Shown here one piece after another: positions 36,015-43,981 of a DNA stretch of 64,000 nucleotides (position 1 is the first letter of the stretch; each line of letters starts with the position of its first letter). The translations under genes were made by a program, and so were the position numbers. The DNA is from JBFMFH01 sp964481395 (lineage in GTDB: Bacteria > Acidobacteriota > Vicinamibacteria > Vicinamibacterales > JAKQTR01), in contig CAYZYG010000007.1 of the NCBI GenBank assembly GCA_964481395.1, forward strand, positions 14,578-78,577. The letters are read 5' to 3'. Under the pieces are notes generated by a model, which worked only from the letters and a program-made list of their open reading frames with translations, did no database searches and was not told the DNA's origin.

Positions 36015-36497
36015 ATGATCCGGATTCTGGTGACGGGCGGGACGTTCGACAAGTACTACGACGAGATTAACGGGCGACTGGCGTTCGGGGACACGCACCT
36101 CGCGGAGATGCTCCGCCTCGGGCGGTGCAAGGTCGACGTCTCGATTCGCACGGTCATGATGGTCGACAGCCTCGAGATGACCGACGCGGACCGGGATCTC
36201 GTTGTGCAGCACTGCCTGCAGGCTCCGGAAAGTCGGATCATCGTGACGCACGGCACGGATACGATGGTCGACACGGCCCGAACCGTCGCGGCCCGGGTGA
36301 GCGGGAAGACCGTGGTGCTGACGGGCGCGATGGTGCCGTACGCCTTCGGCAGCTCGGACGGCCTGTTCAACCTGGGCAGTGCCATTTCCTTCGCGCAGGT
36401 CCTGCCGACGGGCGTCTACGTGGCCATGAACGGGCGATGCTTCGGATGGGATCGGGTGCGGAAGAACCGGACGACGGGGGTGTTCGAGGAGGTCTGA
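36015..36497 (+). CDS. Asparaginase-domain protein, N-terminal domain only
   Basis: A 160-residue protein matching the N-terminal catalytic domain of type I/II L-asparaginases: VTGGTFDKYYD with the first catalytic Thr (residue 10) and VTHGTDTMVDTA with the second Thr-Asp pair, then TGAMVP and GSSDGLFNLGSA. The ~150-residue C-terminal domain of classical enzymes is missing. A known short asparaginase-like family of this length exists, so this is probably not a truncation. Whether it is a true amidase is unclear. Heptamer arrays lie on both sides. Confidence 0.8.
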   Translation: MIRILVTGGTFDKYYDEINGRLAFGDTHLAEMLRLGRCKVDVSIRTVMMVDSLEMTDADRDLVVQHCLQAPESRIIVTHGTDTMVDTARTVAARVSGKTVVLTGAMVPYAFGSSDGLFNLGSAISFAQVLPTGVYVAMNGRCFGWDRVRKNRTTGVFEEV

Positions 36498-36505
36498 CGA
36501 TGGTC

Positions 36506-36635
36506 GGGAGCCGGGACCCGGGATCCGGGAGCCGGTGTCCGGCCGGCTCGGCGAGCCAGCCCTGCCGTACCCCACATGGTAGGGCACGTTCAGCCTGCCG
36601 CGCCGGAGCCCGACAGGGCGAAGGCGGGCCGAACG
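36506..36635. repeat. Heptamer array, hairpin and dispersed repeat copy
   Basis: Five heptamers (GGGAGCC, GGGACCC, GGGATCC, GGGAGCC, GGTGTCC; 36506-36540) are followed by an imperfect hairpin TGCCGTACC/GGTAGGGCA and by AGCCCGACAGGGCGAAGGC (36607-36625). The last is a close copy of the tract inside the 9.6-kb element. Confidence 0.7.
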
Positions 36636-36711
36636 CGCCGAAACGGTGATACGAGCGGATTCTGCCAGGACCACGGCTGACGAACGGTACATAAACACAG
36701 GGGAGTGAGGC

Positions 36712-38385
36712 ATGCGCGCACGGTACGGTTGGAGCTTCGTCATCATCCTGATCATGGCGGCGGTTGCATGCTCGGGGCCGGCAGGAGAGCCCCCAGTGCC
36801 GGAGTTCAGCGAGGCGGCGATCGTCGATCACGTGAAGATTCTCGCGTCGGACGACTTCGAAGGCCGCGCGCCCGGGACCAAGGGTGAGGAGCTGACGGTC
36901 ACCTACATCGCCGACCAGTTCAAGGCTGTCGGCCTGAAGCCGGGCAATCCGGACGGGACGTACTTTCAGAAGGTGCCGCTCGTGGGCATCACTCCCGACC
37001 CGTCGGCCACACTCACGTTCGCCAAGGGTGCGGACAGTCGCACGCTGAAGTTCAAGGAAGACGTGGTGGCCTGGACGAAGCGCGTGCAGGATCAGGTCTC
37101 GCTGGCGGGCTCCGACGTCGTCTTCGTCGGGTACGGTATCGAAGCGCCCGAGTACACCTGGGACGATTACAAGGGCACGGACGTCAGCGGTAAAACGCTC
37201 GTCATGCTGGTGAACGACCCGCCCGTGCCGGACCCGGCCAGCCCGGGCCAGCTCGATCCGAAGACCTTCGGCGGGAACGCGATGACGTACTACGGCCGCT
37301 GGACCTACAAGTACGAGATGGGGGCCGAGAAGAAAGCGGCGGCCGTGCTCATCGTGCACGAGACCGAGCCGGCGGCCTATCCGTTTTCCGTCGTGCAGGG
37401 GATGGGAGGCGAGCGATTCAACCTCGCGGCGCCCGACAACAACATGAGCCGCGCGGCCGTCGAGGGCTGGATCACGCGCGACCAGGCCGTTGAACTCTTC
37501 AAGATGGCGGGCCTCGACTTCGAGAAGGAGAAGACGACGGCGGCGACTCGGGACTTCAAGCCGGTTCCGATGGGTGTCACCGCGTCGATGACCATCAGGA
37601 ACACGATCCGCACCATCGACTCGCGCAACGTCGTGGGCAGGCTCGACGGCAGCGACCCGGCGCTCAACGACGAGTACGTCATCTACACGGCGCACTGGGA
37701 CCACTTCGGCATCGGCGATCCAGTCAACGGCGACCGCATCTACAACGGGGCGCTCGACAACGCGACCGGGGTCGGGGCGATGATCGAACTGGCCCGGGCG
37801 TTCGTGAAGCTCCCCGAGCCGCCGAAGCGATCCCTGCTGTTCCTGGCGGTGACGGCGGAAGAACAGGGGCTCCTCGGGTCCGAGTACTACGCCCGCACGC
37901 CGCTCTACCCGCTCGAGAAGACGCTGGCGGCGATCAACATGGACGGGCTCAACATCTACGGCGCCACGAGCGACCTGACGGTGGTCGGTCTCGGGCAGTC
38001 GGACCTGGACGACTACGCCACCTCGGCGGCGACGGCGCAGAACCGTGTCGTGAAGCCCGATCCGGAGCCGAGCAAGGGCGGCTACTTCCGCTCGGACCAC
38101 TTCCCGTTCGCGAAGCAGGGCGTGCCGGCCATCAATGCCGGTGGCGGCAACGACTTCATCGGCAAGCCGGCCGACTACGGCAAGCAGGTGCGCGACGCCT
38201 ACACGGCCCAGCACTACCACCAGCCGAGCGACGAGTACCGCCCCGACTGGAACCTGGCCGGCGCGTTGCAGGACGTGCAGATCTACTACTCGATCGGCTA
38301 CCACGTCGCCAACGCGGACAAGTTCCCTGGCTGGAAGCCCGGAAGCGAGTTCAAGGCGCGGCGGGATCGGATGCTCGGGCGGTGA
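36712..38385 (+). CDS. M28-family metallopeptidase lipoprotein
   Basis: A 557-residue protein with lipoprotein signal (lipobox AVAC). A PA-like domain (FVGYGIEAPEYTWDDYKG) is inserted before the M28 core. Zn-site motifs are clear: YTAHWDHFGIGDP, NGALDNATGVGAMIELA, VTAEEQGLLGSEYY, NMDGLNIYG and FRSDHFPFAKQGVPAIN, with late QHYHQPSDEY. Predicted dizinc aminopeptidase anchored in the periplasm or outer membrane. It differs in architecture from the M28-like protein at 5776. Followed by a heptamer array and the tricorn-like gene on the same strand. Confidence 0.9.
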   Translation: MRARYGWSFVIILIMAAVACSGPAGEPPVPEFSEAAIVDHVKILASDDFEGRAPGTKGEELTVTYIADQFKAVGLKPGNPDGTYFQKVPLVGITPDPSATLTFAKGADSRTLKFKEDVVAWTKRVQDQVSLAGSDVVFVGYGIEAPEYTWDDYKGTDVSGKTLVMLVNDPPVPDPASPGQLDPKTFGGNAMTYYGRWTYKYEMGAEKKAAAVLIVHETEPAAYPFSVVQGMGGERFNLAAPDNNMSRAAVEGWITRDQAVELFKMAGLDFEKEKTTAATRDFKPVPMGVTASMTIRNTIRTIDSRNVVGRLDGSDPALNDEYVIYTAHWDHFGIGDPVNGDRIYNGALDNATGVGAMIELARAFVKLPEPPKRSLLFLAVTAEEQGLLGSEYYARTPLYPLEKTLAAINMDGLNIYGATSDLTVVGLGQSDLDDYATSAATAQNRVVKPDPEPSKGGYFRSDHFPFAKQGVPAINAGGGNDFIGKPADYGKQVRDAYTAQHYHQPSDEYRPDWNLAGALQDVQIYYSIGYHVANADKFPGWKPGSEFKARRDRMLGR

Positions 38386-38390
38386 AGACA

Positions 38391-38418
38391 GGGACCGGGG
38401 ATCGGGGACCGGGAACCG
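38391..38418. repeat. Four heptamers GGGACCG / GGGATCG
   Basis: GGGACCG, GGGATCG, GGGACCG and GGAACCG lie between the M28 and tricorn-like genes. They are G-rich enough to form a G-quadruplex on the plus strand. Confidence 0.75.
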
Positions 38419-38495
38419 AGAAGTCGAGTCGCGCTGCACGCGCGGCACCTTCCTTGTTCTCGGCTGTCGTCGAACATTCGAGGTGGGAGGCACTC

Positions 38496-41400
38496 ATGCA
38501 GGTGAGACGGACGATCATCGCGGGAATTCTGGTGCTGTTCGCGGCGGCGGCGGTGGCGGACGCGAAGCCGATCCTGTTCGCGCGCTATCCGCACGTGTCG
38601 CACGGCAAGATCGCCTTCACGTATCACGGCGACATCTGGGTGGCGAATCTCGACGGATCGGGGGCGTCCCGACTCACGGCCCACATCGGGCGCGACGTCT
38701 TTCCCCGCTTCTCGCCCGACGGCAAGTGGATTGCGTTCACGAGCAACCGCATGGGGAACGACGATGTGTTCGTCGTGCCGGTGACGGGGGGCGAGCCCCG
38801 GCAGCTGACTTTCTACACCGGCAACGACACCGTCCTCTACTGGACGCCCGATGGCGAGCGCATCATCTTCGCGACCTCGCGCGGCGCCAGCGCCTGGGGC
38901 AGCCCGCTGTACACCGTTTCGCGGAACGGCGGCCTTCCGGAGCCGATGCCGATGGACCGGGCCGTCCAGGGTATGGTCAGGCAGGACGGCAGCCTGGTCG
39001 CCTTCAACCGGATGGGCTTCACCTACTGGCGGAAGGGCTACCGCGGCAACCGCAGTGACGACATCTGGGTGCAGGACCTGAAGACCAACGCCATCACGCG
39101 CCTGACCGACCTCGACCGGAAGTCGGTCAAGTCGCACGTGCAGGACGTCTGGCCGATGTGGGGCGCCGACGGCCACGTGTACTTCGTGTCGGAGCGCGAC
39201 GGCCACTTCAACATCTGGCGCATTCCCGCCGGCGGCGGCGCGGCCACACAGGTCACGCGCCACCAGCACGACGGCATTCAGTTCGCCTCGATCAGCCCCG
39301 ACGGCAAGACCATCGCGTACGAGAACGAGTTCGAGCTGTGGACGCTCGACGTGCCGAACGGCACGCCCCGCAAGGTGTCCGTCGACCTCGACTTCGATCC
39401 GAAGGAAAACCTGGTCGAATACCTGCCGTCGGTCAACAAGGCCGACGCCTTCGACCCGGCGCCCGACGGCGAGTCGGTCGCCATCGAGTTCCACGGCGAG
39501 ATCTTCGTGGTGCCGTCTGACCCGGGCCTGGGCGAGAAGCGGCAGGTGACCGACTCGGGCTGGCGCGACCGGCGTCCGGTCTTCTCGCCAGACGGCCGCT
39601 ACCTGGTCTACATGTCCGACGAGTCGAAGGAGCAGGAGTTCTGGCTCTTCGACTCCCAGAGCGGTGCGCGCCGCAAACTGACCACGCACGCGTCGTTCAA
39701 GGACGAGGCGATGTGGCTTCCGGATTCCCGGCGCGTCGTCCTGACGGCGGCCAACCGGCTGTTCCTGGCGGAGGCGGACAGCGGGACGGTCACCGAGCTG
39801 GGGTACCACCAGGCAGGCGGCTACCAGCTCTACGACGTGTCGCCGGACGGGGCCTGGATCGTCTACGGCCAGCGTGACGACAGCCTCAACGCCGAGATCT
39901 TCGCCTACGAACTGGCGACCCGCCGGGCGACCAACCTGACCGACAACCCGTTCAGCGATACGCGGGGCCTGCTGACCCCCGACGGCAAGCGCCTCGTGTT
40001 CGTGTCGGACCGCGAAGGCGGGGTGAACCACCTCTTCGTGGTCTCGCTGGCCCGCCGCACGGAGGACCCCGACGATCCGCTCGTCAAGGCCCGATTGAAG
40101 AAGGCGCCGGCCGAGAAGAAGGAAGCCAAGGACACGCCGCCGCCGGCGCTGAGCCTCGAGGCCGACGGCATCGGGCGGCGCGCGGTGCCGATCACCTCGG
40201 GCCCGCAGGCCGTGGGCAGCTTCTTCCTGTCGGCGGACGGCAAGCTCGTCTACTTCACCAGCTCGGACGACCGGGGCCGGGCGCTCTTCTCGGTGGGGAT
40301 CGACGGCCAGGATCGCAAACGGGTGTCCGACGGCGCCTTCGCAGGGATGCGCCCGACGAAGGACCGCAAGAAGGTCTTCTACACGCAGGACGGTGAGGTC
40401 TACCACATGGAGCTCACCGGCGAGCGGAAGAAGACGCGCGTGGACTTCCGGGTCACCGTCCGCGTCGATCACCGCGCGCAGTGGGCGCAGATGTTCGACG
40501 AGGCGTGGCGGGTGATGAAGTACCGCTTCTACGACGAGAAGATGCACGGCGTCGACTGGACGGCCGTGAAGAAGCGCTACGAGCCGCTGCTGGCCTACGT
40601 CGGAGAGAACCAGGACCTCTACGATCTGGCCAACGAGATGATCGGTGAGCTGAACGCCTCGCACACGGGTGTCAGCGGACCGCAGAGCCGGACCATGCCC
40701 GACGCCTACGCGTCCCGCTTCCTCGGGTTCGAACTCGAACCGGCTGACGGAACGTACCGGATCTCGCACATCTACCGCGACGGGCCGGCGGACAAGGAAT
40801 GGCTCGGCCTGAAGGTCGGCGACTACGTCGTCGCCCTCGATGGCCGCGCGCTGAAGGCCGGCGACAACTACTGGCAGATCCTGAACCACGCGTTGAACGA
40901 CTACGTCACCGTCCGCGTGGCGCCGACCGCCGACGGCAGGGCCGCGCGCGACGTCCGCGTCCGCACGGTGACGTCGCTGGGCAATCTCAAATACGAGGAG
41001 TGGGTGGCGACGTGCCGCGACTTCGTGGAGAAGGAGACAAACGGCGAAATCGCTTACGTGCACATCCGGTCGATGAACCAGCCGTCGCTCGAGCGGTTCC
41101 GGAACGAGATCAACCAGCTCTGGGACAAGAAGGGGATCATCGTCGATATCCGGCACAACGGCGGCGGCAACATCGACCAGGAGCTGATCGACATCCTGGA
41201 ACGGCGTCCGTACGAGTACTGGAACAACCGGTGGGGTTCGCGGGCCTGGGGACGCCGGCCGCGCCAGGCGATCGCCGGGCCGAAGGTCATGCTCATCAAC
41301 TGGCGCTCGGCGTCGGACAGTGAAGTGACGCCGCTCGGGTTCCGGCAGCTCGAACTCGGCCGGATCGTCGGCAACCCGACCAGCGCGGCCGTGATCGCCA

Positions 41401-41642
41401 CGGGGAGCTACGCGCTGATGAACGGCGGGTCCATCCGGACGCCCGGCTCGCTCGTGGTGACCTACGACCCGACGAAGCCGAACAACTACGGCACCAACCT
41501 CGAGAACTTCGGCGTGGAGCCTGACGTCTGGGTCGAGAACACGCCCGAGGACGAACTGAAGGGGTTCGACCGCGAGCTGAAGGCGGCCATCGACGAAGTG
41601 CGCCGGATGCTGAAAGAGGGCACCTGGCAGTACAGCAAGTAG
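38496..41642 (+). CDS. Tricorn-like S41 protease with beta-propeller
   Basis: A 1048-residue exported protease. ATG 38496 follows GGGAGG and starts the signal sequence (TIIAGILVLFAAAAVADA). The first two thirds contain PD40-type propeller blades (for example FPRFSPDGKWIAFTSNR, FSPDGRYLVYMSDES, LTPDGKRLVFVSDRE). A PDZ-like segment follows (LGLKVGDYVVALDGRALKAG), then the C-terminal S41 domain with FGVEPDV and the Ser motif SASDSE (about 939-943). This is the tricorn protease layout, known to degrade oligopeptides. The signal peptide implies a periplasmic enzyme, unlike archaeal tricorn. It may work with the neighbouring M28 peptidase. Confidence 0.92.
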   Translation: MQVRRTIIAGILVLFAAAAVADAKPILFARYPHVSHGKIAFTYHGDIWVANLDGSGASRLTAHIGRDVFPRFSPDGKWIAFTSNRMGNDDVFVVPVTGGEPRQLTFYTGNDTVLYWTPDGERIIFATSRGASAWGSPLYTVSRNGGLPEPMPMDRAVQGMVRQDGSLVAFNRMGFTYWRKGYRGNRSDDIWVQDLKTNAITRLTDLDRKSVKSHVQDVWPMWGADGHVYFVSERDGHFNIWRIPAGGGAATQVTRHQHDGIQFASISPDGKTIAYENEFELWTLDVPNGTPRKVSVDLDFDPKENLVEYLPSVNKADAFDPAPDGESVAIEFHGEIFVVPSDPGLGEKRQVTDSGWRDRRPVFSPDGRYLVYMSDESKEQEFWLFDSQSGARRKLTTHASFKDEAMWLPDSRRVVLTAANRLFLAEADSGTVTELGYHQAGGYQLYDVSPDGAWIVYGQRDDSLNAEIFAYELATRRATNLTDNPFSDTRGLLTPDGKRLVFVSDREGGVNHLFVVSLARRTEDPDDPLVKARLKKAPAEKKEAKDTPPPALSLEADGIGRRAVPITSGPQAVGSFFLSADGKLVYFTSSDDRGRALFSVGIDGQDRKRVSDGAFAGMRPTKDRKKVFYTQDGEVYHMELTGERKKTRVDFRVTVRVDHRAQWAQMFDEAWRVMKYRFYDEKMHGVDWTAVKKRYEPLLAYVGENQDLYDLANEMIGELNASHTGVSGPQSRTMPDAYASRFLGFELEPADGTYRISHIYRDGPADKEWLGLKVGDYVVALDGRALKAGDNYWQILNHALNDYVTVRVAPTADGRAARDVRVRTVTSLGNLKYEEWVATCRDFVEKETNGEIAYVHIRSMNQPSLERFRNEINQLWDKKGIIVDIRHNGGGNIDQELIDILERRPYEYWNNRWGSRAWGRRPRQAIAGPKVMLINWRSASDSEVTPLGFRQLELGRIVGNPTSAAVIATGSYALMNGGSIRTPGSLVVTYDPTKPNNYGTNLENFGVEPDVWVENTPEDELKGFDRELKAAIDEVRRMLKEGTWQYSK

Positions 41643-41770
<128 letters not shown>

Positions 41771-41790
<20 letters not shown>

Positions 41791-41980
41791 CGCTGCGCGT
41801 GGTGCACGCTACCGAGATGTCGCACNNNNNNNNNNNNNNNNNNNNNNNNNNNNNNNNNNNNNNNNNNNNNNNNNNNNNNNNNNNNNNNNNNNNNNNNNNN
41901 NNNNNNNNNNNNNNNNNNNNNNNNNCAGGCGACAGGCGGCAGGGACGCTGCGCGTGGTGCACGCTACCGAGATGTCGCAC
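41771..41980. other. Scaffold gap (100 N) flanked by an exact 55-bp duplication
   Basis: Positions 41826-41925 are 100 Ns. The 55 bases before the gap (41771-41825) are identical to the 55 bases after it (41926-41980), ending CTACCGAGATGTCGCAC. This is what two contigs sharing an unmerged 55-bp overlap would look like, so the true gap may be zero or contain only repeat units. No gene is interrupted: the tricorn-like gene ends before and rsgA ends after it. The rest of the spacer, 41981-42065, has only short CTGTCTTC-type repeats. Confidence 0.85.
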
Positions 41981-42065
41981 GTGAGAACGGTCGGCCAATG
42001 AGGCCGACACGGTCTATTTGTCTCCTGTCTTCTGTATTCTGTCTTCCGGAGGATGCACCGCCCCG

Positions 42066-43130
42066 TCAGCCCCGCGGCTTGAAGTCGCGCGCGAGTTTGC
42101 CGATGGTTTTCTCGGTTCGCTTGCGCTCCTGAGCCGCGCGCTCGTCGACGCGTGAGAGCTGGAATCGCCGTTCGCGTTGGAGTTGCCGGTAGCTCTCGAG
42201 CCGGTCGCCGTCGAGGTCGCCCCGTTCCACGGCGGCTTTCACCGCGCAGCCCGGCTCCGTGTCGTGCCGGCAGTCGGTGAACCGGCATCCGGGCGCGAGC
42301 GTTTCGACGTCCTCGAATGCCGCGCCCACGCCCGCGGCACCGTCCCAGAGCTGCAGTTCGCGCATGCCTGGCGTATCGATGAGCAGGGCGCCGGTCGGCA
42401 GCCGGATCAGCTGACGGTGGCTGGTGGTATGGCGCCCTCGCTGATCGTGCTCGCGGACCGCCCGCGTGCGCTGAATGTCCTCGCCCACCAGACGGTTGAC
42501 GATCGTCGACTTCCCGACGCCAGACGACCCCAGGAGCGCCACGGTCCGTCCGGGTTGCAGGTACGGGTCGAGCACGGCCAGATCCGGATCGCACCTCGTG
42601 CTGATCGCATGCACCGGGACACCGGGGGCGACCGACTGCACCTCCGCCACGGCCGCCGGGACGTCCGCGCAGACGTCCGCCTTGTTCAGGATGACGGCCG
42701 GGACCGCACCGCCATCCCAGGCGGTAATCAGATATCGCTCGACACGACGGAGGCTGTAGTCGCCGTCCAACCCCATCACGACGAACACGGTGTCGATGTT
42801 GGCCGCGACCACCTGCTCGAGGACCTCTTCGCCGGCGACCTTCCGGGAGAACCGGCTCCGCCGGGGCAGGACAGCCTGGATGACCGCGCGATGCCCCTGC
42901 GACGGGGGCCGCACCGCCACCCAGTCGCCGACGGCCGGGAAGTCCTGCGGACCGGCCGCGCGGTGGCGGATGCCGCCGGCGACGCTGGCCAGCAGCTCGC
43001 CGGCCTCGGTTTGAACGCGGTAGATGTGCTGGTGTTCGAGCGTCACGCGGGCGGCCACGCGCCCCTTGGCGGCGTGCGGCGCGAAATCGGCGGCCAGACC
43101 GTCGTTCCACCCGAATGACCGGAGATCCAC
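42066..43130 (-). CDS. rsgA: Ribosome small-subunit-dependent GTPase A
   Basis: A 354-residue circularly permuted GTPase that acts in late 30S subunit maturation. An N-terminal OB fold is followed by the GTPase motifs in permuted order: NKAD (G4), STRC (G5-like), GSSGVGKSTIVN (G1), TTSHRQ (G2) and DTPGMREL (G3). The C-terminal zinc site GCRFTDCRHDTEPGC is complete. Length and order are normal for the family. It is divergent from yceI. Confidence 0.96.
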   Translation of the reverse strand: MDLRSFGWNDGLAADFAPHAAKGRVAARVTLEHQHIYRVQTEAGELLASVAGGIRHRAAGPQDFPAVGDWVAVRPPSQGHRAVIQAVLPRRSRFSRKVAGEEVLEQVVAANIDTVFVVMGLDGDYSLRRVERYLITAWDGGAVPAVILNKADVCADVPAAVAEVQSVAPGVPVHAISTRCDPDLAVLDPYLQPGRTVALLGSSGVGKSTIVNRLVGEDIQRTRAVREHDQRGRHTTSHRQLIRLPTGALLIDTPGMRELQLWDGAAGVGAAFEDVETLAPGCRFTDCRHDTEPGCAVKAAVERGDLDGDRLESYRQLQRERRFQLSRVDERAAQERKRTEKTIGKLARDFKPRG

Positions 43131-43208
43131 CCGACGAGCCTAATCCGCCGCGCCTCCCCCTGTCGAGCGATCTCCGTTCCCGGGGATCGCGGCCGCGTGC
43201 CCGTCCGA

Positions 43209-43224
43209 CACCGGGATCCCGGTG
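43209..43224. promoter_or_regulatory. Perfect 16-bp palindrome between rsgA and yceI
   Basis: CACCGGGATCCCGGTG is perfectly symmetric and lies 71 bp before the yceI start in a 165-bp divergent spacer. It contains the GGATCC core of the heptamer family, so it may be an operator or just a repeat remnant. Confidence 0.35.
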
Positions 43225-43295
43225 GGCCGGTCAGGCGTCCTATGCAGGTAGGCCGCCGGAGTTCGGCGGCCTTGATCCGTCTCAGGAGGATTTCG

Positions 43296-43904
43296 ATGAA
43301 TCGCAAGGCTCCCTTCGTGCTCGCGTCCGCGCTCGTGCTGGCCGGTGTATCGCTCGTCCAGGCGCAGACCTGGAACATCGACACGTCGCATTCCGCCGCC
43401 CAGTTCGCCGTCCGCCACAACATGGTGTCCACGGTGCGGGGAGACATGGGAGCCGTCAAGGGCTCCGTGACCTTCGACGGCAAGAATCTCGCCGCCGCGT
43501 CGGTCGAGGCCACGGTCGACGTGACCGCCATCAACACGCGTAACGAGAAGCGCGACGAGCACCTCAAGTCCGCGGACTTCTTCGACGTGGCGAGCCATCC
43601 GACGATCACGTTCAAGTCGACGAAAGTGGTGCCGGGCGCCAACGGCAGCTTCCAGATCGTGGGCAACCTCACCATGCGCGGCGTGACCAAGGAAGTCACG
43701 CTGACGGCCGATCCCCTGACGGCGCCCATCAAGGACGCCCGCGGCAACCAGCGCACGGGCACGACCGCGACGACGAAGATCAACCGCCAGGACTACGGCG
43801 TCAACTGGAACCGGGTGCTGGACGTCGGCGGTGTGGTGGTCAGCGACGAGGTGACGATTACGCTGGACATCCAGCTCATCCTGCCGGCGGCCCCGGCGAA
43901 GTAG
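43296..43904 (+). CDS. YceI-family periplasmic lipid-binding protein
   Basis: A 202-residue exported protein: ATG 43296 after AGGAGGA, signal peptide ending VQAQ, then the YceI lipocalin-like barrel with WNIDTSHSAAQFAVRHNMVS, the helix DEHLKSADFFDVASHPTITF and the strand GNLTMRGVTKEVTL. YceI proteins bind polyisoprenoid or other amphiphilic molecules in the periplasm, and some are induced by acid or base stress. No obvious operon partner. It converges on the M14 peptidase with a hairpin between. Confidence 0.93.
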   Translation: MNRKAPFVLASALVLAGVSLVQAQTWNIDTSHSAAQFAVRHNMVSTVRGDMGAVKGSVTFDGKNLAAASVEATVDVTAINTRNEKRDEHLKSADFFDVASHPTITFKSTKVVPGANGSFQIVGNLTMRGVTKEVTLTADPLTAPIKDARGNQRTGTTATTKINRQDYGVNWNRVLDVGGVVVSDEVTITLDIQLILPAAPAK

Positions 43905-43930
43905 GCCGACACGAACCCGACCCGCAATCC

Positions 43931-43966
43931 AGGAGACAGAATGGCGTAAGCCGTCTTCTGTCTCCT
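43931..43966. terminator. Bidirectional hairpin between yceI and the M14 gene
   Basis: AGGAGACAGAA (43931-43941) pairs perfectly with TTCTGTCTCCT (43956-43966), with GGC/GCC in the inner part. It lies in the 77-bp spacer of two converging genes and is built of GACAGGA-type repeat units. Confidence 0.7.
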
Positions 43967-43981
43967 GTCTTCTGTCCTGTC

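Noticed and set aside
36015..36497. Asparaginase-like gene as a truncated pseudogene
   Set aside because: It ends cleanly after the N-terminal domain and matches a known short family; no C-terminal remnant follows.
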